Source: Gnetum montanum (Eukaryota > Streptophyta > Gnetopsida > Gnetales > Gnetaceae). Taken from it: 64,000 nucleotides of DNA. The DNA is taken from assembly GCA_015680685.1 (NCBI GenBank), contig MNCI01004801.1, positions 180,324 through 244,323 on the forward strand, given 5' to 3'. Numbering within the stretch: the first letter of the stretch is position 1; every line of letters starts with the position of its first letter. The position numbers and the translations under genes were made by a program. This document shows, piece by piece, positions 22,721 to 34,659 of this stretch. The notes beneath the pieces were generated by a model. The model was not told the DNA's origin. It ran no database searches and worked only from the letters and a program-made list of their open reading frames with translations.

Positions 22721-23710
22721 TGAATGGCAAGTTACCCCTATGCCCAACCATACGAATCACAAAGAATTCATGTGTGATCCAGTCGAATTCTATGGACTCT
22801 ATAGTTTCTAGTACATTAGTATTCTACAAAGTGAACCTTGCCCTAATGATCATTCTTTTATCTTCCCAATTACACTTGTGATGCACATGGTATGGTAAAG
22901 TCTAACTGAGGCATATGATTTTTATTATTTTATGTTTTATGTTCTTTGGTGCTTAAAGTAAAGAGATGAAGTAGTTTAACAACTAATTTAATTTAACTAA
23001 TTAACTAATCTTTAACTAGTCCTAACATAAACATCTAGTCCCACTTTTTGTACATGTTCTAAACCCACGTATCCACTATTGGGTTACCAAATGCTACACT
23101 ACTAGGTGCACCAAGCAATGACACTACTGGGATTACCAAGTGAATACATGTTTATGCTTGAAGTAGTCATACTTATATGTTTAATCTATTTATCTTAATT
23201 AATTAACTGATTGCTCAAAGTCTAATTTAGCTTAATTAATAGCATAATTAATGAAAACAATAAATGCATAAATAAATCATTAATCTATTCTAAGTGCTAC
23301 AAGGTTTGACTAAATGGCTTGCCTTTATTGCCATACATACTAGTTTGGTTTAGGTATAATAGTGCTTAAATAAAGATCTATACACTTTTTGATTCTTACT
23401 ATGGGCACTTAGGAAAATATTCTAGCTCTCAAATGGAAAAACTACAAGAGCTCTGCTACTATTATGACAAGAATTACCCAGAATCATGGTTGTGTCCTTG
23501 TATTTATAGTTTTTCCTAGAGGGTTGAGTCAACAGGGCCCCATATATGTAGCAAACACTACATTGATGGGACCCCATCAATAGGGCAACACCACATAAAT
23601 GGGGCCACATAGAAAAGGAAACACCATGTAAATGAGTCCCTATTAATAGGGGCCTTTCAAAGAGGCTACATCAATGGGGAACCATTGATGCAACACTTTG
23701 ATGCTCATCA
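22721..23710 (-). repeat. 3' LTR of element F
   Basis: It aligns with 43178-44096: shared blocks are TTCCCAATTACACTTGTGAT, AGTAAAGAGATGAAGTA and CATCTAGTCCCACTTT. Near 23530-23700 it holds degenerate units around CATAAATGGGGCC, including the hairpin ATTGATGGG/CCCATCAAT at 23562-23581. Confidence 0.75.
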
Positions 23711-23725
23711 TACCCCCATGATTGA
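23711..23725 (-). other. Polypurine tract of element F
   Basis: The minus strand reads AATCATGGGGGTA immediately before the 3' LTR start TGATGAGC. Confidence 0.5.
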
Positions 23726-23989
23726 ATGAAAACTCATCCTCTCAAGTTCATTTACAAAATTGGGAAGCTATGGAATTGTTGACTGACTCTTGAAAAAACA
23801 AACTAACTTGACAAAATTGAGTCCCTAAGTGTACAAATCAACACATAACAAAAAATTATTGTGTTCATGACACAAAATTGAACACCATGACATGACTACA
23901 CAAAATTGAATAACACATTCTCTAGTGGCATGAAGATGGTAGAGAAGATCATATAGTCCCAAGCAATGGAGGCTCCTAAGGTTTTGAAG

Positions 23990-26750
23990 GACCTTCACTA
24001 GCTTCAAGAACATGTGGTAGCTAAGGTAGCTATGGTTGTCTTGTTGTAGCTAAAACCTATGGTGGAAGGAAAAAGGTATCTAGTAATGCCTTCATCTTCT
24101 CCTACTTACTCCAAGGATCATTCATAGTCCACATGACATCACTAATGTGGGCTAGAATGGGGATATCCCATAGACAAGGCATTACTAGGAACATTTCCTT
24201 TACATTGACAAACCAAGCAAGAAACTATTTGTGTTCAATATCGAAAGCCCTAACTATGTTCTATGGCTCCTAGTAGTCATTCATCCTTTTGGCTAAGCTC
24301 TTAGTGGTAGATCTTTGATTAGTGTACCTGCCCTTGAGAACTTCAAGTTTAGCGTTTGCTACCAGAAGCTTTTTCTTAGTGTCTTTGTGATGCTTAAACT
24401 TAGCCTTGTACAATAAGTACAAGGTGGCCATCTATTTCTCAAGTTTTAACTATGATCATTTGGTAGTCAACATGGCTAGATTTGCATATTAGAGATCAGC
24501 AAGCTCCATGTATTCTTTCATCTCCTCAATTTGCAACTCCTTTATGAGGATTTCTACCTTATTTTAGGCATCTATCCCATTAACGATGGGTTGCCATAAC
24601 TCTTTTCCTTGCTAAAGTTATTGGATGGTTTCATTCACTTTTGCCTTCACCAACTAGATATTTTTTTCGTTTACTTCCTTTTGTAGACTGGCCTATTCTT
24701 TATCATGATCTTTAACTCTCTCAAATTTGAGAGCCTTTAATTTCTAGGCAACTACCTTGATCATAGTTCTCTAGTGAAGTTCATGGATCACCTCCATGGG
24801 GATATTTCTATTTTCTCTTGCCAATCTTCTTAGTTCTATATTTGCTTTGGCCAATTGCTCCTATTGTTGATGAATGAAGTTGGTCAGTTGTTGCTTATGC
24901 TCATCAACATTTCATAGGCGATAGTTATCTATGGTCAACTATACATTCTCTTGGTGGGTCTGATAGAAGGCCTTCTAAATTTTATGTTGTGTGGCTTCTA
25001 CTAAGGATCAATAGAACAACACCGTCTTCCTTACACCCTCAATCCCTTTTAGTCTAGTGTGAAGTTGTTCCATAGCTTCATCTCTTGTCAATGCTAGGTT
25101 GAGAAATGCAAGGTCAACAATCTAGTCTCTTAATTTAGCAACTTTAGTAGCCAAGAATTCATTCAATTTCTTGGCTATTTTAAGTTACCCCTATAAGATG
25201 ATGTTCTTGCCCCTTTCCTCAAGTAGCTACAACTAGGTTGTAGTAATATTGTCTAGCAGGTCAAAGATATTCAAAAGTGGTTGCGTAGTTCCCACTAGTC
25301 AGTCTAACAGTTCTTCATGTTGTGCTACATTTATTTTGCTAGTTGTTTTTCTTGTAGACATCTACACATCTTTGAGTGTGTTGATGTTTGTTATAGATTT
25401 CATAGGTGCATTGAACATTTTGGCAATCTGATCAACAACCATTTCTGTTGCAGTCTTCTATCCTTGGTGTTGTATCACCAATACTATTACCCCCTCACCC
25501 TTCTCCAAGTGCACCATGAAGGTTGCAGTGTTCCCAAAGATTTCTGGAAGTGATTGTTATTCTGTGAGAGATATTGTAATCTCTCTAGCACTAGGATTTG
25601 ACCTCGTAGGCAACTACATTCTTTGGGCTAAGAAAATAGATGCACCTCCACCCATTAATTTGATTGTTTGGGCCACCTCATTTAGATGACTCATTTTTGG
25701 TCTATATATGGATGGGTCCTTGCCACTCATTCCTACTCATTGCTTTTGTTTACTCAAGAGCCATTCTTGGTATTTGTGAAACTGTTGGGTTGTTGTAGTG
25801 ATGTCTAGCATAGCTTTTTGAGTGGTAAGTGAAGGTGGTGGTTCCTACTCCTTTTTTGGATATTCATTGTAGGTGTCTTATCTTTCATTATTTTCACCTA
25901 GTTGGTGATTAGAACATACCTAAAAAAATCATTGGTATAATGGACTATTCCTTCACTTTGACATAGTTTCCTAATGATGCATGGAAAGGGAAGTTCCTTC
26001 CTTCCATATTCATTTTTTTAAATCACTTCTTCATCTCTAGATCAATTAGCTATGGAAGGTTGATAGATAATCCCCCACTTAGAGCAACACATGCATGGGT
26101 AGAAAAGGTGGTGATTTTTCTTGGCCTTACCATGGGATTGAGGTGGAAGGCTATAATATTATAGTGAATCCTCTCTATTAGTGTGAGCATGCCAAACTCC
26201 TTATGTTTAATGCCATAGCACCATCACATCCATTATTTCTTGATGCAGGGATTTTCCTACATTAGAATCTTAGCAAGACTTGTCCTTATCTCTAGCAACC
26301 TGAGCACTTTAACAATTACCTACACTAAGCAGGACACTAAGATGTCCTTGATTTTGATCATTAAATTATCATGCCTATTATTCCAAAATAGAAATGTCTC
26401 TACCATGTATTACTCCTCGATGAAAGTGATGATTGGCCATATGAAAGAGACCTTTAGCTAGTCTTACACTTATTTTGGTGCTTGCTTTAGAAAAGGGCCA
26501 AAGTTTAAATCTTGGAGTACTATTTTTTGGACCTCTCATGATCTAATCTAATTTAGACAAGCTTTTTTTAATGTCACCTTAAGATTTTCTTATTGTGCTG
26601 GTGCATCATCCCAATGGCAGTATTCTATTAGTACTGCTAGTTCTGGAATCTGTTGATTAGATTCTACCTTAGCCTCTTCCCTAAGAGGACCTATGGCGTG
26701 GGTTGCAAGTAGTTCTTCTTGGGCCTATTCTTGGCCCTAGTTGAGATAGC
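23990..26750 (-). pseudogene. Post-integrase coding region of element F (coiled coil, unknown)
   Basis: Minus-strand translation gives coherent but stop-interrupted protein. Examples are VEILIKELQIEEMKEYMELA (about 24500-24555), LYKAKFKHHKDTKKKLLV (about 24360-24420) and further Lys/Glu/Leu-rich heptad-like stretches to about 25100. Near 26050-26190 a different segment reads FGMLTLIERIHYNIIAFHLN and ACVALSGGLSINLP. Athila elements often carry an envelope-like ORF here. I do not recognise this one as such, and I see no clear membrane segment. It may hold one or two former genes. Confidence 0.45.
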
Positions 26751-28990
26751 CCTACTTCTTGTGTGTGCTTCCCTTTTGGTGTCATCTTTGGTTACAACAC
26801 ATCCATAAATTAGTAGATATGATGTGTAACTTTAAATTTTTGAATACCTTCTCTTGTTAGTTAGTTACACTTTGGCTAAGGTTAGACCATGGAAGATTGA
26901 TTATTTTATTAATTATTTATTATAAATGTTACTAGAGCTTGCTGGAAAGGTTTAACTCTTGTAATTTGGTCTTTAATAATTGATTTCTGAGTTAAACCTT
27001 TATCGGAGTTAGAAAAATGGTGAAAAATTTTCTATCAAAAATGGTACATTTGTGGCCCTTATGAGAAAGAGCTTATATCTGATAGCTATATGGTTGAAAA
27101 ATAGAGTGATTTGGATAAATGGTTAGGAAGTTATGGGCTCTGGAAAGTTTTTGGCTATGAAAATTTGAAAAACTCCCTTGGTGTTTGTGAGAAATGTAAA
27201 CATTTCAAAGTGAGATCATGTATATATATATATATACTATTTTTCCACCACATCTATGGGGCCCCATATACAGGACCTTGTATATGGATTTTCTCCATCG
27301 AGAGGGCCCCGTATATAGAGCTCGTAGGGAAAAATTTTAAATTTAAATATCTTGAAAAATATAAGGAATTTTTTAATGAATTTGGGATCCATGGAATCCA
27401 AAAAAAGCCAAGAATATAATAAATTCATTGAAGAGGATCTTTGAAAGATCAAAAATTAAAAAATTCAATAGAGAATGCATTTATTAAACAAAATATATAA
27501 AAGAGTACATGGTTTGATGCAGAAGATGGATGTACAAAAGATCCTAATTGCAAGAATGCCTAAGGATAAGGTGCCTAATGAATCCAACCAAGGGATATAC
27601 AAGTGGATCCTCCTCATAGCAAGCACATGCCTTGTTTTCCCTTGTATAACCTCAACCTACGAAGTCTATGGGCCCCATAGGTGATTAATGGTTGATGGAA
27701 GTTAAGGAATAAAACTTCGAAGATTCTATCTAAGAATTCAAATACGTTAGACCAAGACATGGAATCAAGAACATGAACTTCAGTAGTGAGGTGAGTTATG
27801 GTCAACAAAGATGGATGATGAAGAAGGTGAAATGGAATTTCAAATTAAGTTCATAAGAAGTCCCTTGTGGAGTTTGTGTTTAAAATAACCTGAGAAGGTT
27901 CATCCTTAGTTCATACCAAAATCAACCTCTTTCAATGACTTTGCATTGACACTCTAAAACTAATCCACCCCCTTAAGACACAAGAGTGCTCCCATAAAAC
28001 AACCACCATTCCAAAAATAGAGAGAAGGAAAAGTAGGAAGTGAGAAAGGGCCTTAGTTAGATGGGACCTTCAAGCATGGGTAACATGTCTTTCTAGTCCC
28101 ATAACCAATGCTTGTAGCTTTTTTATTTGTCTAAAATATGTGCTTTGAATTCCCATAATGTATTTTTTCTTTTTTTCTTTTTTTGTTATTTTTTTTCTCT
28201 TTTTGGATGGGAACCACACCATGTAAAGACTTTATTTGACTTCCTATTATTAGTTAACATGGAATGGTAATAAGTCAAGGAAAACACTCAAGCACCTAAG
28301 TACATGAGTACAAAGATTATTGAGTCCCCTTGAAAGTCACACCTTGTACAAACCTTTTAATCCTTCCCAATTTCAAAAATGACTAAGGTCACAAATTTAT
28401 TAAAAGTTGATTTAATGAAAGGGATGTCAAAAGTTCTAAAATAAAGAAAACCATAGAGTTTGTGAATGGGTGGATGCCATGGACTCATTGCCTATTCCAT
28501 GAAAAAGAAACCATGACTTAGCCATCAATACAAAAATTAAAAAATAGAAACTAGACATTAGCAAATAAAACATTAAGCATAAACCACTAAGTAGCAACCA
28601 CGGCACCACTGTGTCCTATTGGCACAAAGCATATTTATTAGCAAACGTTTGAAAATCATACTTAAGCAAAACAAAGTAAAATATATAAGAAGGTGTAAAA
28701 TGTTTAAGAAAGATTCAAATGTACTAACAATGGTGTAAAACAAAAATGGTGTAAAAATAGAAAAAATTTAAAAATTAAAAAGTTGTAAAATAAATAACTT
28801 ACAAAATCAAAAATGTGAAAAACAAAAAATAGAAAAAATAAGAAGCCATATGGATTATTAGCATGGATGACCATCTCCCCACAACTGAGTTGGAAGGATG
28901 AGACCCAAAACATTCAGCATGGTTGTCCATTTATTGAGGTATTTGTTGCACTGGCTTGCTTGAGCTCATGGAAAAGCTTTACTTGTTGGA
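26751..28990. other. Non-coding part of element F between accessory region and integrase
   Basis: The sequence is AT-rich with a (TA)n run at 27220-27236 and poly-T stretches near 28165-28205. Around 27240-27320 there are GGGGCCCCATATA words like those in the F LTRs. No domain is recognised; the plus-strand frame of 102 codons at 27111-27419 has no support. Confidence 0.5.
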
Positions 28991-28999
28991 TGTTGACCA

Positions 29000-30406
29000 A
29001 CTACTTTTTATTTGGACACTCAGTTTTATATATGGTAATGGAACTAGAAGGAAAGGTTTTCTCAAATATATAAGATCCCTCCCATAATATTTGGAACTTT
29101 CTTTTCTACGGTACGTGTGTGGGGTTTTGGTAGAGAACCTGATCTCCTAGTTGAAATTTTACTTTTCGTATTCTAAGGTCGTGTCATTGTTTGTTGAATG
29201 CCTTATGCAATTCATTTAAAGATAGGGCTACTAATTGATTTTCATCCAACATGTTGAGATTGATCAATCTTTCTTTTTGTGCTAGACTTATATCAAGGTT
29301 CAATTCATAGGCTATTAAGAGTGTACAAAGCTCGAATTCAATTGGGAGCATTGGAAGTTTTTCATACACTAACTCATAGGAAGAGTAGCTAATAGGAAGT
29401 TTTCATGTTAAGTAGTAGGCCCAAAGGGCATCATTGAGTTTTATGCTCCAATCTCTCATAGTTCATGTTAGAATTTTTGTGATCTCCTTGTTATTTACCT
29501 CTACTTAATTGTTGGCTTGGGGGTAATAGGGTATTATTAATTTATCTTCAACCCCTAAGTGTTGCATAAGTTTTTGAAAAGTGGCACCTATAAAATGGGT
29601 TTCATTGTTAGAAATTAGTGCAAGTGGTACCCCAAATCTATTTACAACATTTTGTTGTATGAATCAAGTAGTAGTGGATGATGTATAGTTAATGACAGCT
29701 ACTACTTCTACCCATTTGGTGTAGTAGTTAACTGCTATGATGATCTATACCTTTCCATTGGACATGGGTGTGATGGGACCCATGAAGTCTATGCCCCATA
29801 TGTCAAAGGGCTCTGCTTGTTGAATCCACTATTGAGGATCTTTTATTCAAGTGGTCATCCCACCATCTTGTTGATAATGTTCACAAGATTGAACAAATTG
29901 GTGGGCATCCCTAAAGATTGTAGGCCAATAGTATCCTACCAACAGGATTTTTATGGTCATGTAGCTCCTAGCATAATGGCCTCTGCAAGCGCCTTCATGA
30001 GCATTTTAAAGAATGCATAGTTGATCAGCATCAGGGACACACCAATGAACCAGGCCATTGATGCACACCTTGTAAATATGTTCATTAACTTCCATGAAGT
30101 ACTTTTCTTGATGAAGAAACTATTATTTCATCCTAAAATATAGATCTTGTAGCATTTCCTAAGTGAGAAGGTAAGTGAGGATGCCATCATACCATTTGGA
30201 TTCAGTAGGCACTTGGTCATTTATTGCTCCTATAAAGAAGAGTTTGTCTAGAAATTGATTAGAAATTGATTAGAAAGTAGACTCTCCTCCTGTTTATTAT
30301 CCCATCTTAACTAAGAGAGGTGATCAGTGACCACATTCTTAGTTTCTTTCTGATCTACCATTGTGAGATTGAATTCCTATAAGATCATGAGCCATCGTAT
30401 GATACA
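29000..30406 (-). pseudogene. Element F integrase
   Basis: On the minus strand it reads, in order, the end of the RNase H/linker (RWLMIL, EFNLTMVDQKETKNVVTDHL), a zinc domain, the DDE core and the C-terminal segment (YEKLPMLPIEFELCTLLIAY). In the zinc domain the last Cys is Tyr (SCEHYQQDG near 29875). In the core the first Asp is present (WGIDFMGPI, near 29787). The second is Asn in LISNNETHF (codon 29607-29609), and the Gly after it is Glu. The Glu of the triad survives (VEVNNKE, near 29500). At least two essential positions are lost, both through G-to-A type changes. Element C was inserted at the 5' border of this region. Confidence 0.8.
30402..30406. repeat. Target-site duplication of element C, left copy (ATACA)
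   Basis: ATACA abuts the left LTR of C. The right copy at 38461-38465 is ATATA, one transition away. Confidence 0.6.
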
Positions 30407-31590
30407 TGTAGCGACAAAAAATGTTGATGGCTTGAAACACCAAGAGGTCTTTAGGAGCATAGCCTAACTGCAAATCCACACAAGGGCTGTGCTGGAGAGA
30501 ATGGATTCAGGGTGCCCTGAATGGTTTGGTTGATCAGACAGGGACTTAACCGGTGTACAACAACCCTTTTGCAAACAATGATTTTAAATGGAACACATGT
30601 TGTTAAAATAAAAAGAAAACTTAATGTGCATAGCAATAGAAACATGCTAAAGTGTGTAACGGAATAATAGACATGATTAAATGCTTAACAATGCCCAAAA
30701 AATTCTATAATCAGCCAAAAAGAGAGTTTGAATGGGAAGATGCACTGCCCCAAGAAAGGGGTACAACTATATAGAGTGTACAATAGGCATAGTAGGAGCA
30801 CAATCATAGCCTCGATGGTGTCGGGCTATGAAATCTGGTGCTCACTATGATAAACTCTGCCTGCTGGGTCGGTAGTCACAGTGTACTACGTGATGTTCCA
30901 TTGGGCTACAATGGGGTTGTAGTGTACCATGCGGTGTAGTTGTACAAATAGAGCTAAGTTCCAACATGTCAAAATGTCAAATGCCTTGCTAGTAAAGAAA
31001 TGGAAGCCTCCCATCCTCTCTTTTTTTTCTCCCTTCAAAAGAGGGCACAAAGGTATTTATAGGACTAGGGTTAGTCCAACATGCGGATCAGGTGCCACGT
31101 TGCAATGCAATGGGTGGGACCATGCTATCTACTACACTTGTCCCATGCTACGCATGGAACATGGGACATTGGATAAAACATTGGACATGGTGCTACATAA
31201 CATGATAGAGTGCTATGCTGCATAGCGTAATAAGGTGTTACATAATAGGATGTAGTCTAAAAATGCGTAACAGTTTGTAACAGGGTGTTCCACTACTTTA
31301 CACTATGCAGCGTAACAATGTGCTATGCTATGTAATGTAGCAGCATGTAATAGCATGTAACATGGCATAATAGGATGTTACGCTATGCAATGTAACAATG
31401 TGCTATGCTACATAGTGTGTAACAATGTGTTATGTAGCGTAGCAACACGTAACACAACATAACAGTGCGTAACAGGGTGTTATGCTATGCTATGCTACGT
31501 AGTGTAATAGGGTGTTGAAAGTGTCATCATTCTAACACTTAGCCATATTTGCAGTCATGATGCTGGGAACCAAAATTTTGTGGTGTTTCA
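30407..31590 (-). repeat. 3' LTR of element C
   Basis: On the plus strand it runs from TGTAGCGACAAAAAATG to GTGGTGTTTCA and aligns with 37259-38460. A reverse TATA box TATTTATA lies at 31054-31061. Upstream of that box in element sense (31180-31515), U3 is filled with degenerate repeats of GCTATGCTACGTAGTGTAA type words. Confidence 0.85.
31054..31061 (-). promoter_or_regulatory. TATA box, element C 3' LTR
   Basis: On the minus strand it reads CCTATAAATACC, at the same place as in the other family LTRs. Confidence 0.65.
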
Positions 31591-31608
31591 ATGGCCCTTC
31601 TTTGTTGA
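31591..31608 (-). other. Polypurine tract of element C
   Basis: The minus strand reads CAACAAAGAAGGGCCAT before TGAAACACCAC, as in B and E. Confidence 0.7.
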
Positions 31609-33465
31609 AGCCTAGAGGAGTGGCCCAATAGACGTCAACAAATAATTACAAAACACCACAATAGATATGTCAGCAACATCATTTGTTAGCATAAGATTAG
31701 ATGTCGTTTTACCATGCTCAAGAGTGTTATGTGAATAAGGTTATGCTAGGGGACAAGGGGTATAGGCGATGCTATAAGGATGAAGTGAAAACTATGAAAA
31801 CGAAATGTAAATAGTGGATCATGATGTAAGATGCAAATTTAGCATGGTTGATAGTGACCATGGCATGAAGTATCTTGCCCCTAAAATGTTGACCTCTTGT
31901 TGGAGTGTTAATGAGAGAATCAAAGTCCATTTAATGCTAGGCTAATTATGAAGTTGCAGCATTGTCAATGTGTTTTTTCTTTTTTCTTTTTCTTTGGGTG
32001 AATCTTCTTTGGGTTTGGCTTACTACTAAATGTTAGCTGCAAGTCGGCCATTGAGAAGATGGGCTTTGTTTCCTAGGGATGATTCATGTTATATCCACCT
32101 AGGCTTTGACCATGCAATGGAGGTGCCCCATAGTATGAATTGTGTTACATCAACCATGGGTTCAACAGTTGATATTAAGAGAATTCCATGTGTATCATAG
32201 TGCGTATGCATCAGAGGAGTGTGAAATCATGAGTATGGGGAGGATGAGAGGATGTTGGGATGAAGAAATGGATGTGCATAAGCTATAACAGGGATGAGGG
32301 GGATGTGCACTCTTGAGTGGCTTAACTAGTCTAGTTATGCACATCAAAGCAATGTGGTGACTTGCCATGGTGATGAGATGCACCTTTGCATGACCACTTC
32401 CAAGGCTTTGTCCTACAAACAGAACTTAGAGAGGACAATAAAACCACAAAATGTGAAATGCAAGTGCAAATGCCAGATGTGAAGATACCACAGGTACAAA
32501 AATGTGAAGATGCTACAAATGTGTCAAATGTTATGCCAGTCACAAGTGCTTAGGAAGCCAATGAAAGTGCTAGGGCAATGATGCTGCAAGTATTCTGAAT
32601 GTTGCACTATGGCAAGTGCTCTAAAAGAATCACTAGAATGGTGGGAGGTGATGATGTTGTGAGTGCTTTCAAGGAAATGGCAAGTGTTCAGATCAGATCA
32701 GCTACATGCCAGTTTAAAGTCATGGTAGACTGTGAACCTAGTTTAAGGTCTTGGCAGACCGTGATGTGCTAGTTTATAGTTTTAGCAGACTATTGGCTAC
32801 TAGTTTAATGTTGTAGAGGACAGTGGATGTTGTCCCAGTTTAATGTCATGACCCAAGGATGAGCTATTGTGCTAGTTTAACATCATGACCTAAGGATGAG
32901 TTGTGCTAGTTTATAGTCATGGTGGACTATCTGTGCCAATTTATAGTCATAGTGGACTGGTGCTTACCTTGGTTGTATAAGGTGTAATGCTCATGCTATG
33001 TGCCTACAAGATCCTACAAAAAATTAACTAGAAAGAAAACAACATTAAGCAACACCTGTCGTAAACAAGGTTAAAATGGATGAATGAAAGAAAACCACAA
33101 TAAAAAGTGATAGTTTTAGACCATTTTGGGTCGTAGGCTAGTTTAAGGCCTTTTCAGGCCATGTGTTTTTGTAGTTTCATGTTTTATGATTTTTTTTTAT
33201 GTTTTCAAATGTAATGCGTAAGCTAAGTGGATGGATGCATAAAAAAAGTAAAAAAAATATGTAAACAAAATGAAATGCTTGATCTAAGTAAGTAGGCAAA
33301 ATGTAAATGTGTAGGCTCGTGCGATGTAAATGAATGTCAAAAATGCATGGGAAGTGGAGGAAAATGGTAAGCAGGTGCTTAACGTGTTTTTGGCCAAGGA
33401 AAATTCTTGATTATGTAGTTTCTTCCTAATCAGGTGTGCATTAGGGGGAATGCAAGGCTTAGGAT
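31609..33465 (-). other. 3' non-coding region of element C with motif array
   Basis: It aligns with the same region of B and with the end of D (63520-64000). No pol domain is present. At 32700-32965 there are about nine copies of the TGCTATGATGTTAAACTGGC-like motif (minus sense). Confidence 0.75.
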
Positions 33466-33469
33466 TCTT

Positions 33470-34150
33470 TTAGAGGCTATTGGCTTCAACCACTCGTTTG
33501 GGTGTGTTGGCCTTAGGCACTACATTGGTTGTTATAGGTGTACCCCCAAGAAACTCTTCTTCTAAAAATTGCACCATGTCTATGTCATGAATAGTTGAAG
33601 AGGCAACATTATCACCATGGATGATAAATTGACCATCCTCATATGGAAGATGGATTTCTTGGTGGATGGGAGAGGAGATAGCACGTAGCTGGGATAGCCA
33701 AGACTTGTCTAGAATCCTGTTGAAACCTGGCATCTCTTCTATGATGGTGAAATCTGTGCTAATGGGGAATTGCTCTCCTGCCACAAAGGCTAAGTTGATT
33801 AAACTCCTAACTATGACACATGATCCGTTGAAGGATTTTAGACACATGGTTTTGGTTGCCCTAATTTCATCCACCAGGCCTAGTTTGTCGATGACAGAGT
33901 ACAGGACTACGTTTGTTGCTGCACCATCATTGATGTGCACTCTGTAGGTGGTGCACTTCCCAACACGTATGCTAATGGATAGTGGAGCTGTAGTGACCTC
34001 CCCTCATTTGAGGTTAACTTTGACTGCATTGTCACAGAATACGAGGGATGTTGAACTTGATTCTTGTGGTGTAGGGGGCAACATCATTGCATGGATGGAT
34101 GTCTCATTTGCAAGGATGTCCTCCATAATAAGAATGGAGGCCAATACCTA
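33470..34150 (-). pseudogene. Element C protease
   Basis: The best-kept protease frame of the family is 33470-33940, 156 codons. It reads MHINDGAATNVVLYSVIDKL, CLKSFNGSCVIV, FVAGEQFPISTDFTIIEEMP and GFNRILDKSWLSQLRAISSP. The active-site position reads NDG; the family consensus is DDG. The preceding segment, to about 34150, belongs to the same frame family (compare SLSISIHVGQCTIHRVHV in D). The end is VVPKANTPKRVVEANSL, after which non-coding DNA follows directly where RT would be expected. Confidence 0.72.
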
Positions 34151-34659
34151 GGCCACTGCATGGCAGTGAGTAGATGAGGTCATGACCAAGTCATACAAGC
34201 TCAACGTCATGTTCTTTTGCTTGAGCATTTCCTTCACTTGGGTTAGTGCAACTACAAAGTCCTTGTCGTTATCCGTTGTGTTGGCCTTGACTTCCTCCAA
34301 GTGTCTTGAAAGATAGATCTCTCCAGAAGGGGACTTTGGCTTAGTTTTCTTAGACTACTTATGGGTAGGTGTCCTAGTGTTCAATTGTTGTTTTCTAGTT
34401 TTAGCCTTTGCTTCTACCATGGGGGTTGCAAGGTGCTCATTTGTTGCCATCTGGTGGGCCTACTCGGGTTGCTAGTGGGATCAACACTTGAAGGAGGAGG
34501 GATCGAGATGTTGCCCACTGTTGGGCTTCAGGTAGGTGAGGGGCCATCACATTGTGGCACTCTTATGAAAAATGGTAATTTAGGTAGAGTTGTTGTGTGG
34601 TCAACTTGTGGTGGCACTTTGATAATAAAAGGTTGCTTAGTAGTTGTTGTTGCATCATG

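Noticed and set aside
27111-27419. Plus-strand ORF of 102 codons in element F
   Set aside because: It covers a (TA)n run and LTR-like GGGGCCCC words, is opposite to the element's sense and has no recognisable motif.
31180-31515. CRISPR-like array in the repeated GCTACGTAGCGTAAC DNA
   Set aside because: Units are degenerate, unevenly spaced, without unique spacers, and lie inside an LTR of a eukaryotic element.
33666-34151. Plus-strand frames of 93 and 67 codons over the C protease
   Set aside because: They mirror the well-supported minus-strand protease and match the same shadow in B. No independent domain.
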